A DNA stretch of 54,025 bases from assembly GCA_902536935.1 (NCBI GenBank), contig CACAZM010000011.1, forward strand, positions 1-54,025, written 5' to 3'. How positions within the stretch are numbered: the stretch's first letter is position 1; each line of letters begins with the position of its first letter. Of this stretch, positions 17,992-27,662 are shown piece after piece. The translations under genes and the position numbers were made by a program. The notes below the pieces were generated by a model, which searched no databases, had not been told where the DNA came from, and worked only from the letters and a program-made list of their open reading frames with translations. This DNA is from an uncultured Bacteroidota bacterium (GTDB lineage: Bacteria > Bacteroidota > Bacteroidia > Flavobacteriales > Flavobacteriaceae).

Positions 17992-18651
17992 ATGAAAACA
18001 ATTTCTTCTGCTGTTGAAGATTATATAAAAAGCAAACCCTTTTTGGTCAGTGCATTGACCCAAGGAATTATCAATCTGACTTCTTTAGCTCGCATGATGA
18101 ACAAAGATATCAGTAGTGTAATGAACAAAGATGTGCGAAATGGGGCGATTGTGATGGCGCTTAAACGCCTCTCTTCCGATTTTGAGTTTCGTTCTTCTTT
18201 AAAAATTTTACGTACCCTGCGCAATATTGGTGATATAACGGTACGCTCATCTCTAATCGACTACAACTTTAAAATCTCACCCTCGCTTATGACTTCTCAA
18301 GCAAAATTGATGGCTGAAATTTCTGATGATAAAAATAATTTTTACACCTCCTCTAGAGGAGTCAATGAGTGTAACGTTGTGGTTAGTGGTAATCTTGCGG
18401 ATTTGGTTGAAAGTTGTTTTTCCAATGAGACTTGTATTCACAAGGAAACAGAATTGTCTTCGATTTCGGTGAAGTTACCGATTGAAAATGTGTCAGTCCC
18501 AGGGATTTATTATTTTGTTTTTCAACGTCTGTCTTGGGAGGGAATCAACATTTATGAGGTTATTTCGACTTCCAATGAATTCACCATTTTGGTCAATGAG
18601 GAGCAAGTCGACAAGGCCTTTCGGATTATCAAGGATCTCAAACAGTTGTAG
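17992..18651 (+). CDS. ACT-domain-containing protein of unknown function
   Basis: 219 residues from ATG 17992; ATG 17974 in the same frame is possible, but a near-consensus -7 element (TATTTTCG, 17964-17971) would place transcription start at or after it. The N-terminal half is a helical region (AVEDYIKSKPFLVSALTQG, SLARMMNKDISSVMNKDVR) and the C-terminal 75 residues look like an ACT domain (VPGIYYFVFQRLSWEGINI, FTILVNEEQVDKAFRII). Such flavobacterial proteins are often labelled aspartate kinase although they lack a kinase domain; that label would be misleading here because a complete LysC lies at 22563. The last 14 bases overlap the 3' end of mfd on the other strand. Confidence 0.8.
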   Translation: MKTISSAVEDYIKSKPFLVSALTQGIINLTSLARMMNKDISSVMNKDVRNGAIVMALKRLSSDFEFRSSLKILRTLRNIGDITVRSSLIDYNFKISPSLMTSQAKLMAEISDDKNNFYTSSRGVNECNVVVSGNLADLVESCFSNETCIHKETELSSISVKLPIENVSVPGIYYFVFQRLSWEGINIYEVISTSNEFTILVNEEQVDKAFRIIKDLKQL

Positions 18652-21600
18652 GTTGTAACTCTGCTAAGCAACTCAGTGCTTCTTGAATCGTATTTATATG
18701 TTCAAAAGAAAGCAATAGCCGGGTATTTTCTCCTTGTTTTCTCTCTTTCAAAATTCCCCTTTTTGAATGAGATTGGAGTTGCTTCATTATCCGACTAAAA
18801 TCATCTGACTGAAAAAAGTTGTCAGTGCTTGTGGTATTAAAATAACAGATGAGTTTGTTTTTTTTCAAAACGACTTTTTCAAAGTGCAAATTAGTGGCTA
18901 ACCATTTCAGCTGAACACTTTGGACCAGTGCTTGTGAAGTATTGGGTAAAGGACCAAATCGATCTTTAAGTTCAACTACAAATTGGTCAAGTGCGGATTG
19001 ATTGGTCACTTCGTTCAAACTTTGGTAGCAACTCAATCTTTCCTGTACGTTGTTAATGTAGGTATCGGGAAAAAGAATTTCGAGATCAGTATCGATTTGA
19101 ACCCCTTTTTGGGTTGGCTCAAGATCGGGATAGAGTTCTTGAAAATGCTCGATTTTTAACTCTTCAATCGACTCTTTTAATATTTTCTGATAGGTGTCAA
19201 AACCGATATCATTGATAAATCCACTTTGCTCACCACCAAGCAGATCACCTGCTCCGCGAATTTCCAAATCACGCATAGCGATTTGAAAGCCAGATCCCAA
19301 AGCGGTGTGTTCGGCAAGTGCGCGCATTCTTTTTCGTGCCTCATCAGTCAAGGTGGACAATGGAGCAGACAGAAAATAACAAAAGGCCTTTTTATTGCTT
19401 CTTCCTACACGACCGCGCATCTGGTGAAGATCACTTAGCCCAAATTGGTGCGCATTGTTGATGAATATGGTGTTGGCGTTAGGCACATCAAGCCCATTCT
19501 CTATTATGGTTGTTGCCACGAGGATATCAATCGTTCCTTCAATAAAATTGCGCATTCGACTCTCAATAGCCGAGCCGTCCATTTGACCGTGAATACTCGT
19601 GATTTTGGCATCAGGAACCAGACGTTGTAACATAGCTGTAAACTCGACTAAATTCTCAACTCTATTGTGCACAAAAAAGACTTGTCCTCCACGCTGCAAT
19701 TCATAGATGATTGCGTCGCAGATCAAGTGTTCACTAAATCCAACAACCTGACTATCTATTGGTTGTCTGTTTGGTGGGGGCGTGTTTATGATCGATAAGT
19801 CACGGGCTGCCATCAAGCTAAATTGAAGAGTGCGAGGAATTGGTGTAGCTGTGAGGGTAAGCACATCAACATTGTTTTTTAATGCCCGGAGTTTTTCCTT
19901 CGCTCCCACACCAAATTTTTGCTCTTCATCGACGATAAGCAATCCGAGATTTTTAAAGTGAGTACTCTTGTTGACAAGTTGGTGCGTTCCGATAACAATA
20001 TCAATTGAGCCGTCATCTAGGCCATTGAGAATTTCCTTTCTGTCTTTGGCCGATCGAAAGCGGTTTAGATAATTGATTTGTACGGGAAAATCTTGTAACC
20101 GTTTTGAAAAGGTGTTGTGATGTTGAAAGGCAAGGATCGTGGTGGGAACAAGAACGGCAACTTGCTTGCCGTTGTCCACGGCCTTAAAGGCAGCACGGAT
20201 TGCCACTTCGGTTTTCCCAAAACCAACATCACCACAGACCAGTCGATCCATGGGCTGTTCGCTTTCCATATCTTGTTTTACTGCTTCTGTTGCACTTCGC
20301 TGATCAGGGGTATCTTCATACACAAAAGAGGCCTCCAACTCATGTTGTAAATAGCTATCCGAGTGGTACCGAAAGCCCTTTTTGAGTTTGCGCTTGGCAT
20401 AGACCTGAATTAGGTCAAAAGCAATCTCTTTAACCCGCTTTTTAGTTTTAGTTTTGAGTTTTTTCCATGCTGCTGATCCGAGTTTATAGATTTTGGGTAC
20501 GGCACCGTCCTTCCCTGAATATTTAGAGATTTTATGCAAAGAATGAATGCTGACATAGAGAATATCACGTTCGCCATAGATCAATTTTATCGCCTCTTGT
20601 TGTTTTTCTTCAATTTCGATACGCTGGAGTCCACCAAATCGACCAACTCCATGATCTATATGTGTCACATAATCCCCAACACTAAGTTGGTTAAACGCTT
20701 TAAGACTAATCGCTTGTTTTTTGGCATAGCCATTTTTGAGTCTGAATTTATGATGACGCTCAAAAAATTGATGGTCAGTGTAGCAAGCCATTTGGTTTTG
20801 TCTATCGATAAACCCGCGATAAAGAGGCACGATATGAATGTCAAACAACTTTTCGGATACCAACTCATCTGCAATTTGAAGAAAACGGTCTGCTTGCGGT
20901 TGTGAACTGCAGAAAATATGATTGCGGATGCCTTTCGATTGGTTTTCGGTTAGGTGTTCAACAATATGCTTAAAATTCCTGTGAAAGCTGGGTTGTGGAT
21001 GACAGTTAAAAGCAATGTGATTTAACATTTTTTTTCCCTTAAAATGGACGGTGGTTCGGTCGACCATTGCTTTTTCAAAATCTAAACCGCGTACAAACAG
21101 ATCTTCGGGATTTGCGTGAGCTATTGGGTCTTCCAAGTTTGCGTGCGCTTCAATTGACTTTTCATAGAGCTTATTCAAGACAGAACAGACATCAGAAATT
21201 CGTGGAAGTAGATAGGTAGTTGATTCGTGTAAAAATGACCAAAGGGGTTGCCGTTCTTCACTTTTTAATTTGTGTTCCAAATGCGCTACAACATCCACGG
21301 TTTGCAATGACTTAGTAGATAGTTGGGTTTCAATATCAAAGCAATTGATTCGATCGATTTCATCCCCAAAAAACTCGATTCGATAGGGCTCATCCTTGTC
21401 GAAAGAAAAGATATCGATAATCCCACCACGGACCGAAAACTCACCAGGTTGTGACACAAAATCAACCCTTTGAAAATCATATTCGAACAAGGCCTCATTG
21501 ACAAGGTCTCGACCTAGAATTTCACCGACTTTGATCGTTAAGGTTTTTTTCTGAAGTTCTTTTTTTGTGATGACTTGTTCAAATAGGGCATCAGGATAGC

Positions 21601-21964
21601 TGACTAGTACTATTGGTTGTTTGGCATGACTACAACGTTTAAGCGCTTCAGCACGCATCATTACATTGGCATTGTCCACTTGTTCGATCTCATAAGGGCG
21701 ACGGAAGCTAGCAGGGTAAAACAGCACTTGATGGTTGGGCAATAATCGCTCGAGATCGTTATGCATATATGCTGCCTCTTCTTTGTCTTCAAGCACCCAC
21801 ACGAGATGCTTTTTATGTTGTTCAAAGAGAGCAGCGACCAAAAAGGCATAGGAAGAGCCAGCGAGACCCGAAATACTAACTTTTTCTCTCGCTTCAATAT
21901 GGTTGTAAAGCTGTTGAGCTTGTGCATTTGCCAGCGCACCACCCAAGTTGCCAAATGGATTCAA
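18638..21964 (-). CDS. mfd: Transcription-repair coupling factor Mfd
   Basis: 1108-residue Mfd, the ATP-dependent translocase that removes stalled RNA polymerase and recruits UvrA. Domain order is complete: UvrB-like N-terminal part (VSISGLAGSSYAF, REFSVRGGIIDIFS-type block as GEFSVRGGIIDIFS), the RNAP-interaction domain (LSVGDYVTHIDHGVGRFGGL), then the helicase motifs CGDVGFGKTEVAIRAAF (Walker A), VDEEQKFGV (DEEQ box) and TLTATPIPRTL, QMRGRVGRSNKKAFCYF, and a C-terminal regulatory domain. No ATG is available near the conserved N-terminus; the start is most likely TTG at 21964. Monocistronic, divergent from the GNAT gene, convergent with the ACT gene with a 14-base overlap. Confidence 0.97.
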   Translation of the reverse strand: MNPFGNLGGALANAQAQQLYNHIEAREKVSISGLAGSSYAFLVAALFEQHKKHLVWVLEDKEEAAYMHNDLERLLPNHQVLFYPASFRRPYEIEQVDNANVMMRAEALKRCSHAKQPIVLVSYPDALFEQVITKKELQKKTLTIKVGEILGRDLVNEALFEYDFQRVDFVSQPGEFSVRGGIIDIFSFDKDEPYRIEFFGDEIDRINCFDIETQLSTKSLQTVDVVAHLEHKLKSEERQPLWSFLHESTTYLLPRISDVCSVLNKLYEKSIEAHANLEDPIAHANPEDLFVRGLDFEKAMVDRTTVHFKGKKMLNHIAFNCHPQPSFHRNFKHIVEHLTENQSKGIRNHIFCSSQPQADRFLQIADELVSEKLFDIHIVPLYRGFIDRQNQMACYTDHQFFERHHKFRLKNGYAKKQAISLKAFNQLSVGDYVTHIDHGVGRFGGLQRIEIEEKQQEAIKLIYGERDILYVSIHSLHKISKYSGKDGAVPKIYKLGSAAWKKLKTKTKKRVKEIAFDLIQVYAKRKLKKGFRYHSDSYLQHELEASFVYEDTPDQRSATEAVKQDMESEQPMDRLVCGDVGFGKTEVAIRAAFKAVDNGKQVAVLVPTTILAFQHHNTFSKRLQDFPVQINYLNRFRSAKDRKEILNGLDDGSIDIVIGTHQLVNKSTHFKNLGLLIVDEEQKFGVGAKEKLRALKNNVDVLTLTATPIPRTLQFSLMAARDLSIINTPPPNRQPIDSQVVGFSEHLICDAIIYELQRGGQVFFVHNRVENLVEFTAMLQRLVPDAKITSIHGQMDGSAIESRMRNFIEGTIDILVATTIIENGLDVPNANTIFINNAHQFGLSDLHQMRGRVGRSNKKAFCYFLSAPLSTLTDEARKRMRALAEHTALGSGFQIAMRDLEIRGAGDLLGGEQSGFINDIGFDTYQKILKESIEELKIEHFQELYPDLEPTQKGVQIDTDLEILFPDTYINNVQERLSCYQSLNEVTNQSALDQFVVELKDRFGPLPNTSQALVQSVQLKWLATNLHFEKVVLKKNKLICYFNTTSTDNFFQSDDFSRIMKQLQSHSKRGILKERKQGENTRLLLSFEHINTIQEALSCLAELQPTTV

Positions 21965-22062
21965 CCCAATTTTTTTTGCAATGATACAAACTCTAACGGT
22001 AGGTCACCTACAAAACCCAAAAAGATTCCGTTCTGGACTTGTTGGCATGTTCTGCTTATTGT

Positions 22063-22070
22063 TACCTTTG
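22063..22070 (+). promoter_or_regulatory. Bacteroidota -7 promoter element (TACCTTTG)
   Basis: TACCTTTG matches TAnnTTTG and ends five bases before ATG 22076; a TTG about 20 bases further upstream could serve as the -33 element. It supports a nearly leaderless transcript for the GNAT-lysC pair and excludes the upstream extension of the open frame. Confidence 0.65.
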
Positions 22071-22075
22071 CGCCC

Positions 22076-22576
22076 ATGAAAAATCAGGTTTGTATTCGCC
22101 TGGCGACTGTTGAGGATGCACAAGCGATTTTATCGCTTATTCAGGAGCTATCTATTTTTGAGCGTGAACCCGAAGCAGTAGTACTTACTAAAGAGGATCT
22201 CGTTCGGGATGGCTTTGGCGAACAACCTGCTTTTGTGTGTTTTGTAGCTGAGGAAAATAAACAAATTATGGGAATGGCGTTAGGTTACCCGCGTTACTCA
22301 ACTTGGAAAGGTAAAACCATGCATCTTGAAGATTTGATCGTAAAAGAGCAGCATCGCGGCAAAGGAGTTGGATTTGCCTTATACAAACGATTTATCCATT
22401 ATGCCGCCTCCCTTCATGTGAAACGGATTGAGTGGGCTGTCTTGGATTGGAACCAATCTGCAATCGATTTTTACGAACAAACAGGTGCCAAAGTATTGTC
22501 CGATTGGCGCACAGTGCAAATGGGCGAAAACGAAATTTCTCATTTTATAAATCAATACCCTGATGCGGATATTTAA
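22076..22576 (+). CDS. GNAT-family N-acetyltransferase
   Basis: 166-residue GCN5-related acetyltransferase. The frame is open far upstream over the mfd gene, but ATG 22076 directly follows a promoter element and gives the normal family start KNQVCIRLATVEDAQAI. Acetyl-CoA-binding motif A is LEDLIVKEQHRGKGVGFALYKR (R/Q-x-x-G-x-G/A), and motif B is AVLDWNQSAIDFYEQTGAKV. This form, with NQSAIDFYE, resembles the diamine/thialysine acetyltransferase group; the substrate is not certain. The 3' end overlaps the lysC start by 14 bases, so the two are translationally linked. Confidence 0.92.
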   Translation: MKNQVCIRLATVEDAQAILSLIQELSIFEREPEAVVLTKEDLVRDGFGEQPAFVCFVAEENKQIMGMALGYPRYSTWKGKTMHLEDLIVKEQHRGKGVGFALYKRFIHYAASLHVKRIEWAVLDWNQSAIDFYEQTGAKVLSDWRTVQMGENEISHFINQYPDADI

Positions 22577-23813
22577 ATTTGGAGGGGCGTCGGTTAAAGA
22601 CGCTGATGGGATACACAATATGTATCGTGTACTGGAACAAACTGGTCATGAAAACACCCTGATTGTGGCGTCAGCCATGGGAAAAACCACCAATGCCATA
22701 GAAAAACTAATTGAAGTCTATTTTGAAGATTCCCAGAAAATGGAGTCGCAACTCAACGAAGTTATCGATTATCACTTGGGAATTATGAATGAGATATTTG
22801 ACCATCCCAAGCATGAAGTATATGATGAGGTCAAAGGACGATTTGATCACTTGCGCATCTTTTTGAAAAACAACAAGTCTCCGCATTATTCTTTTGTATA
22901 TGACCAAGTTGTGAGTACCGGCGAACTGGTGTCAACAACAATCATCACACATTATCTCAATTCAAAAGGGATTTCTGCCGACTGGCTTGATGCGAGAGAA
23001 TGCATCCAAACCGATGCAAGCTATCGAGATGCGAATGTGGACTGGACGCGAACAGAAATCGCTATCAATGAGCAAGTCAGCCCAAACCGATTGTACATCA
23101 CCCAAGGGTTTATTGGAAGTGATGATAACAATTTTACGACTACGCTTGGTCGTGAAGGGTCTGATTATACAGCAGCAATTTTTGCGTACTGTCTCAATGG
23201 AAATTCTGTTACCATTTGGAAAGATGTGCCTGGTGTTCTCAATGCCGATCCACGTCATTTCGAATCTACCCGGCTTCTTCATCATATTTCTTATCAAGAG
23301 GCCATCGAGCTCGCTTTTTATGGGGCATCTGTAATTCACCCCAAAACCCTACAGCCATTGCAACGCAAAGAGATTCCACTTCACGTAAAATCGTTCATCA
23401 ACCCCAATGATAAGGGAACCAAAGTGAGTAAAGGGGTGGCGTTAGACCCACATGTCCCGTGTTTCATTGTCAAAAACGACTTGGCACTGATCCGCTTGTC
23501 ATCACTCGACTTTTCATTTATCATTGAAAAAAACATCAGTGATATTTTTGCAATGCTACACAAGCATAAAATGAAAGTCGATTTGATTCAAAATTCAGCG
23601 ATTAGTTTTTCGGTTTGTGTTTTTGATAAGTTCAACAAAATGGAGGAACTTCTCCGCGAACTCAGCGGCCGATTTCAAGTGGACCATACAGCAGATGTTT
23701 CTTTGTACACAATTCGGCATTTTCAAGCTGAAAGCGCAGATTTTTTATTACGTAAACACGAACTATTGCTCGAGCAGCGCACCCAAGAGACCATGCAATT
23801 GGTAATGCGCTAA
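22563..23813 (+). CDS. lysC: Aspartate kinase (monofunctional)
   Basis: 416-residue aspartokinase that makes aspartyl-phosphate, the first step to lysine, threonine and methionine. The kinase signature KFGGASVKDADG is at the N-terminus; GREGSDYTAAIFAYCL, WKDVPGVLNADPR and the YQEAIELAFYGASVIHPKTL block follow. The C-terminal 130 residues form the ACT regulatory region (LSSLDFSFIIEKNISDIF, DLIQNSAISFSVCV). No homoserine dehydrogenase domain is fused. It overlaps the GNAT gene at its start and shares four bases with the convergent arsC-like gene at its end. Confidence 0.95.
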   Translation: MRIFKFGGASVKDADGIHNMYRVLEQTGHENTLIVASAMGKTTNAIEKLIEVYFEDSQKMESQLNEVIDYHLGIMNEIFDHPKHEVYDEVKGRFDHLRIFLKNNKSPHYSFVYDQVVSTGELVSTTIITHYLNSKGISADWLDARECIQTDASYRDANVDWTRTEIAINEQVSPNRLYITQGFIGSDDNNFTTTLGREGSDYTAAIFAYCLNGNSVTIWKDVPGVLNADPRHFESTRLLHHISYQEAIELAFYGASVIHPKTLQPLQRKEIPLHVKSFINPNDKGTKVSKGVALDPHVPCFIVKNDLALIRLSSLDFSFIIEKNISDIFAMLHKHKMKVDLIQNSAISFSVCVFDKFNKMEELLRELSGRFQVDHTADVSLYTIRHFQAESADFLLRKHELLLEQRTQETMQLVMR

Positions 23814-24238
23814 ACCCCGATTTGATGTTGCTCGACAAAGTCATGAGTAAACCTTTTGATTTCATCTCGAGTTGCAGCAAATGCTGCCTTGATCTCTTCC
23901 TCGTTTTCTGAGATCAATTTGGAGGGGTCTGTAAAGTTGTGATGAATCCGAAGGGCTGTTTGGCTCAGGATGTAAGGGCAGTTTTCTTGTGCGTGATCGC
24001 ATACCGTCAAGATGTAGTCAAAGGGGATATGAAGATACTCATCAACGTGATTTGAAGTATGATCCGAAATATCGATTCCATCTTCTGCCATAGTGGTAAT
24101 TGCCTTGGGGTTTACACCATGCGTTTCGATGCCTGCGGAATAAACCTTTAGGTTTTGCTTACCAAAATGAGTAAAATAGCCATGGGCGATTTGACTTCGA
24201 CAGGAGTTGCCTGTACATAAAATAAGGATGTTTTTCAT
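23810..24238 (-). CDS. arsC: Arsenate reductase ArsC (thioredoxin-type) / LMW phosphatase family
   Basis: 142-residue low-molecular-weight phosphotyrosine-phosphatase fold. The P-loop CTGNSCRS gives Cys8 and Arg14, and the redox cysteines needed for the thioredoxin-coupled arsenate reductase are seen in TVCDHAQENCPY, which together with C8 form the C10-C82-C89-type triad of that family. The expected catalytic Asp is in NFTDPS. There is no ars operon around it: the neighbours are lysC (convergent, 4-base overlap) and a dehydrogenase. It could be a housekeeping arsenate reductase; a pure phosphatase is less likely given the cysteine pair. Confidence 0.85.
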   Translation of the reverse strand: MKNILILCTGNSCRSQIAHGYFTHFGKQNLKVYSAGIETHGVNPKAITTMAEDGIDISDHTSNHVDEYLHIPFDYILTVCDHAQENCPYILSQTALRIHHNFTDPSKLISENEEEIKAAFAATRDEIKRFTHDFVEQHQIGV

Positions 24239-24309
24239 GTGTATAAAAATAAAAACTGCTGGACTCTAGCTTGTAAACTTTAAGTTAAGTTATGCGACAT
24301 TTAGTTGCG

Positions 24310-25236
24310 TTAAAAAAAACGACCTTTGACCTTATCAACGATAACTTGCGCAAGTCGTTCTTTGCTTTGGTGTGTCCAACCGGCAACATGTGGGCTGAGC
24401 AATACATGCGGGTTGTCGATGAGTTGTTGTAGTTGGGGGTTATGGTCGAGTTGTTCAAAAGATGATTTTTCAAAGGGAAGTACGTCCAAACCTGCTCCTT
24501 TGATCGTTTTGTTTTCCATTGCTTCCAACAGGTCATTGATAACTACCTGATTTCCTCGTGAAGTATTGATCAGCCAAAAAGGTTTCGCCATCTGATTGAT
24601 AAAATCGACATTCATATATGCCTTTGTTTCTGGTGTATGTGGGAGATGTAAACTCACAATATCAGCTTGTGCTTGTAAGTCCGCCAAGGAAACTTGTGTT
24701 GCATTTTCATCGCCTTTATCAGGAAGAATATCTTGACACAATACCTTGACATCAAATCCCTGAAGTTTTTTGGCAAAATGACTAGCAGTGTGACCATAAC
24801 CAATGAGTCCAATTGTTTTCCCATCGAGTTCTTCTCCTCGATTGCCTTCTCGTTCCCAGTTTCCATTGGCGATATCTTTAGCGCCTTTCGGAAGATTATT
24901 TAGCAGTCCCAATAGCATCGCTAAAGCGTGGTTACCAACTGCATTGGCATTGCCCTCGGGAGAGCGAATGATTTCAATCCCCAAAGACTTTGCGTATGCT
25001 ACATCGATATTCTCTAGACCCGATCCCACACGAGCAATAAAACGAAGATGCTGAGCTGTATCCAAAAACGCTTTGTCGATTGGAAAACGACTGCGAATAA
25101 CAATGGCATCATGGTTTTCAATGATGGCCATGATATCTTCTTTGGAACTTTTCAAGTCGAACACATTGGTACAACCGAGTTTACTCAATCCTTGCACTAG
25201 GATATCATGGTTACTGTCTAGATGGAGAACGCGCAT
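24310..25236 (-). CDS. D-2-hydroxyacid dehydrogenase (phosphoglycerate dehydrogenase-like)
   Basis: 308-residue NAD-dependent 2-hydroxyacid dehydrogenase. Rossmann motif GLIGYGHTASHFAKKL, substrate-side RSRFPIDKAFLD and VGSGLENIDVAYA in the catalytic domain, and the catalytic Arg (NTSRGNQVV), Glu and His (SPHVAGWTHQSKERL) are present. The length is that of short phosphoglycerate or hydroxypyruvate dehydrogenases without a regulatory ACT domain; serine biosynthesis is possible but the exact substrate cannot be decided. It stands 15 bases downstream of mgtE on the same strand and may be cotranscribed with the serS-rsmA-mgtE series. Confidence 0.87.
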   Translation of the reverse strand: MRVLHLDSNHDILVQGLSKLGCTNVFDLKSSKEDIMAIIENHDAIVIRSRFPIDKAFLDTAQHLRFIARVGSGLENIDVAYAKSLGIEIIRSPEGNANAVGNHALAMLLGLLNNLPKGAKDIANGNWEREGNRGEELDGKTIGLIGYGHTASHFAKKLQGFDVKVLCQDILPDKGDENATQVSLADLQAQADIVSLHLPHTPETKAYMNVDFINQMAKPFWLINTSRGNQVVINDLLEAMENKTIKGAGLDVLPFEKSSFEQLDHNPQLQQLIDNPHVLLSPHVAGWTHQSKERLAQVIVDKVKGRFF

Positions 25237-25251
25237 TATTGATATTTGGGA

Positions 25252-26607
25252 TTAAACCAATAACCACTTGGCTATATAAAAAAAGAGAAAAATACCGAAG
25301 ATGTCATTGCTGGTGGTTATAAACGGCCCTGTGGCAATTGCAGGATCGATTCCCTTTCGATTTAATACGATAGGCACGAAGGTGCCGATGAGCGCAGAGA
25401 CAATAATCACACAAAGCATCGATAAAGCGATTGTCAAACTGACATCGGTCGGTTGTTGCGTGGCAACTCCAAACAACACAACAAGTAGTGAGAGTGCACA
25501 TCCGTTTATGAGTCCAAGACCAACTTCTTTGAGTAAGCGGTTGAGAAGACTTCCTTTCACCACATCATTGGCAAGACCCTGAACAATGATTGCGGACGAT
25601 TGAACGCCAACATTACCAGCCATGGCAGCAATCAGGGGTGTAAAAAAGAATAATGCTTTGTACGATGGGTGATTCATAAAGCTCTCAAAGCCCTCGAGAA
25701 TAAATACACTTCCAAGTCCTCCGATCAAACCCAAAACCAACCATGGAAGTCTTGCTTTAGTCAGTTCAAGAATGGAGTCATCAGCTTCAACATCAGAGGA
25801 AATTCCAGCCGCGAGCTGATAATCTTTTTCTGCTTCATCTTTGATCAAATCAACAATATCGTCGATTGTAATCCTTCCAACGAGCTGTTTGTTTTCATTG
25901 ACAACGGGGATTGCTTCTAAGTCATATTTCGACATAATTTTTGCTACTTCTTCTCCGTCGATATCAACTTGTACATAATCGACTTTGGGGATATAAATGC
26001 TTGCGATTTTACTTTTCTCATTTGCGGTAAGTAAATCTTTTAAGGACAACCGCCCAAGTAATACATTCTCATCATTAACTACATAAATAGAATGGACTCG
26101 AGTGACTTCTTGTGCTTGTACACGCATTTCTCTAACACAGCGAGTAACCGTCCAATTTTGGTTGACACAGACCAACTCTTTGGCCATCAATCCCCCAGCA
26201 GAATTCTCATCGTAAGTAAGTAGCTCACGTATATCATCAGCGTGTTCTGTGTCTGAGATTTGGTCGATTACTTCTTTCCGAATTTCCATGGGAAGTTCAG
26301 CAACGATATCTACTGCATCGTCAGTATCAAGCTCATTGATTTCGGTTGCAATTTCTTCTGAGGAAAGCGCATCCAAAATACTTTCTCGGACATCTTCGTC
26401 CAGCTCAGTGAGCATATCTGCGGTTTTTTCAGAGTCAGTCAGCTTAAATAGATATACCGCTTGCTCAATTTGTAGGTTGTCAAAAATTTCCGCTAAATCT
26501 GCATAGTGATATTCTTTAAAAAGAGTTTGAAGTGCTTTGTCATTTTCAGAGGCAATATCACTGATGACTTGTTCTAGAAGTTCTTCGCTAAGCTTAAAAG
26601 GCGTCAT
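25252..26607 (-). CDS. mgtE: Magnesium transporter MgtE
   Basis: 451-residue Mg2+ channel. Domain order is typical: N-terminal superhelical domain (residues 1-130, [33 protein letters not shown]), a CBS pair (about 135-255, [37 protein letters not shown]), a connecting helix, and five membrane segments from about residue 290 ([37 protein letters not shown] with the pore GNVGVQ region). ATG 26607 is preferred to the TTG two codons upstream. The first 14 bases overlap the 3' end of rsmA, so translation is likely coupled. Confidence 0.96.
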   Translation of the reverse strand: MTPFKLSEELLEQVISDIASENDKALQTLFKEYHYADLAEIFDNLQIEQAVYLFKLTDSEKTADMLTELDEDVRESILDALSSEEIATEINELDTDDAVDIVAELPMEIRKEVIDQISDTEHADDIRELLTYDENSAGGLMAKELVCVNQNWTVTRCVREMRVQAQEVTRVHSIYVVNDENVLLGRLSLKDLLTANEKSKIASIYIPKVDYVQVDIDGEEVAKIMSKYDLEAIPVVNENKQLVGRITIDDIVDLIKDEAEKDYQLAAGISSDVEADDSILELTKARLPWLVLGLIGGLGSVFILEGFESFMNHPSYKALFFFTPLIAAMAGNVGVQSSAIIVQGLANDVVKGSLLNRLLKEVGLGLINGCALSLLVVLFGVATQQPTDVSLTIALSMLCVIIVSALIGTFVPIVLNRKGIDPAIATGPFITTSNDIFGIFLFFYIAKWLLV

Positions 26608-27367
26608 TAGCAATCAAATTTGTGATGCGTACAAAATCCGAAACGTGCAATTGTTCAGGTCGTTGCCCAAAGATAGTGTCTTCTTTTAAATTGGCAGTTA
26701 AAGAAAAGGTTTTTAAACTGTTCCGTAGGGCTTTACGCCTTTGCTGAAAGGCGGTTTTGACAACTTGGAAGTACAAGCGTTCATCACAATCCAATTTGAT
26801 ATTTTCTTTTCTTCTAAGTCGCAAAACAGCAGATGCAACCTTTGGTGGGGGATTAAACACAAAACGGTTGACATTAAATAAATACTCCGTTTCGTAAAAA
26901 CTCTGTGTCAACACGGACAGTATACCATAAGCTTTTGATCCAGGCGGTTCGCAAATACGCTCGGCAACTTCTTTTTGAAACATACCTACAAATTCAGGAA
27001 TTTGCTCTCGATTTTCAATGGTTTTAAACAAGATTTGAGACGAAATATTGTATGGAAAATTCCCAATAATTGCAAGTGGACTAGGAAATTGATTGACCAA
27101 ATCTGATTTCAAAAAATCTCCAAAAACTAGATTGGAACTCAATTTGGGATAGTTGTGTTGTAAGTAATTAATGGATTCTTCATCAACTTCAATGGCATGA
27201 ATAGTGTAATCCTTTTGGAGTAGATAATGGGTGAGTACGCCCATTCCAGGACCAACCTCCAAAACATTTTTATAGCCCAGTCCGGTGAGTGCTCCCGCAA
27301 TATTTTGTGCGATATTCAGGTCGGTCAAAAAGTGCTGACCGAGATGCTTTTTTGGTCGAACACTCAA
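26594..27367 (-). CDS. rsmA: 16S rRNA (adenine1518-N6/adenine1519-N6)-dimethyltransferase
   Basis: 257-residue RsmA/KsgA, which dimethylates two adenines in helix 45 of 16S rRNA. Seen: [18 protein letters not shown], the SAM-binding [16 protein letters not shown], the catalytic [14 protein letters not shown] (NFPY form of NLPY) and [11 protein letters not shown] near the C-terminus. The start is TTG 27367, since no ATG lies near the conserved N-terminus; it overlaps the TGA of the DUF4286 gene as TTGA, which suggests translational coupling. It overlaps mgtE at its own end, so three genes are chained. Confidence 0.96.
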   Translation of the reverse strand: MSVRPKKHLGQHFLTDLNIAQNIAGALTGLGYKNVLEVGPGMGVLTHYLLQKDYTIHAIEVDEESINYLQHNYPKLSSNLVFGDFLKSDLVNQFPSPLAIIGNFPYNISSQILFKTIENREQIPEFVGMFQKEVAERICEPPGSKAYGILSVLTQSFYETEYLFNVNRFVFNPPPKVASAVLRLRRKENIKLDCDERLYFQVVKTAFQQRRKALRNSLKTFSLTANLKEDTIFGQRPEQLHVSDFVRITNLIANDAF

Positions 27368-27654
27368 GGGGTTAGTTTTTCGAGTTTTGTATCAAAGCTC
27401 ACCCACTTATTGGGAAATGAAGTTTGGAGTTGTTGGTATATGCTATCCAATGAGGTGCTTTTGAAGTCGCGAATTGCTGTTGCAGATTCAAAATCGATTT
27501 GAAGTCCAAATGTTGGATGGGTGTTGGCATCACTATGTATTCTCAATAATGAACTCTTGTGGTCTTGTTTGGGAATAATTTGCTGCTGAACATAATATAT
27601 GAAGTCTTCTTCAACGGATGGGTCAACACTAAAGGTGATATTGAGAATATGCAT
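27364..27654 (-). CDS. DUF4286 family protein
   Basis: 96-residue cytoplasmic protein with an alpha/beta ferredoxin-like pattern, starting [18 protein letters not shown] and containing [18 protein letters not shown]. This matches the DUF4286 family, small Bacteroidota proteins of unknown function that commonly lie between serS and rsmA. It lies eight bases after serS, and its TGA is overlapped by the TTG of rsmA. Confidence 0.85.
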   Translation of the reverse strand: MHILNITFSVDPSVEEDFIYYVQQQIIPKQDHKSSLLRIHSDANTHPTFGLQIDFESATAIRDFKSTSLDSIYQQLQTSFPNKWVSFDTKLEKLTP

Positions 27655-27662
27655 ACAGACAA

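Noticed and set aside
21761-22075. Long N-terminal extension of the GNAT frame over the mfd start
   Set aside because: The TACCTTTG promoter element at 22063 and the family's normal N-terminus place the start at 22076.
22987-23339. Long frames on both strands inside lysC
   Set aside because: LysC is complete and conserved through this part; these frames reflect codon composition.
24285-24536. Minus-strand 83-codon frame over the end of the dehydrogenase gene
   Set aside because: Out of frame with the conserved dehydrogenase and without own features; a shadow.
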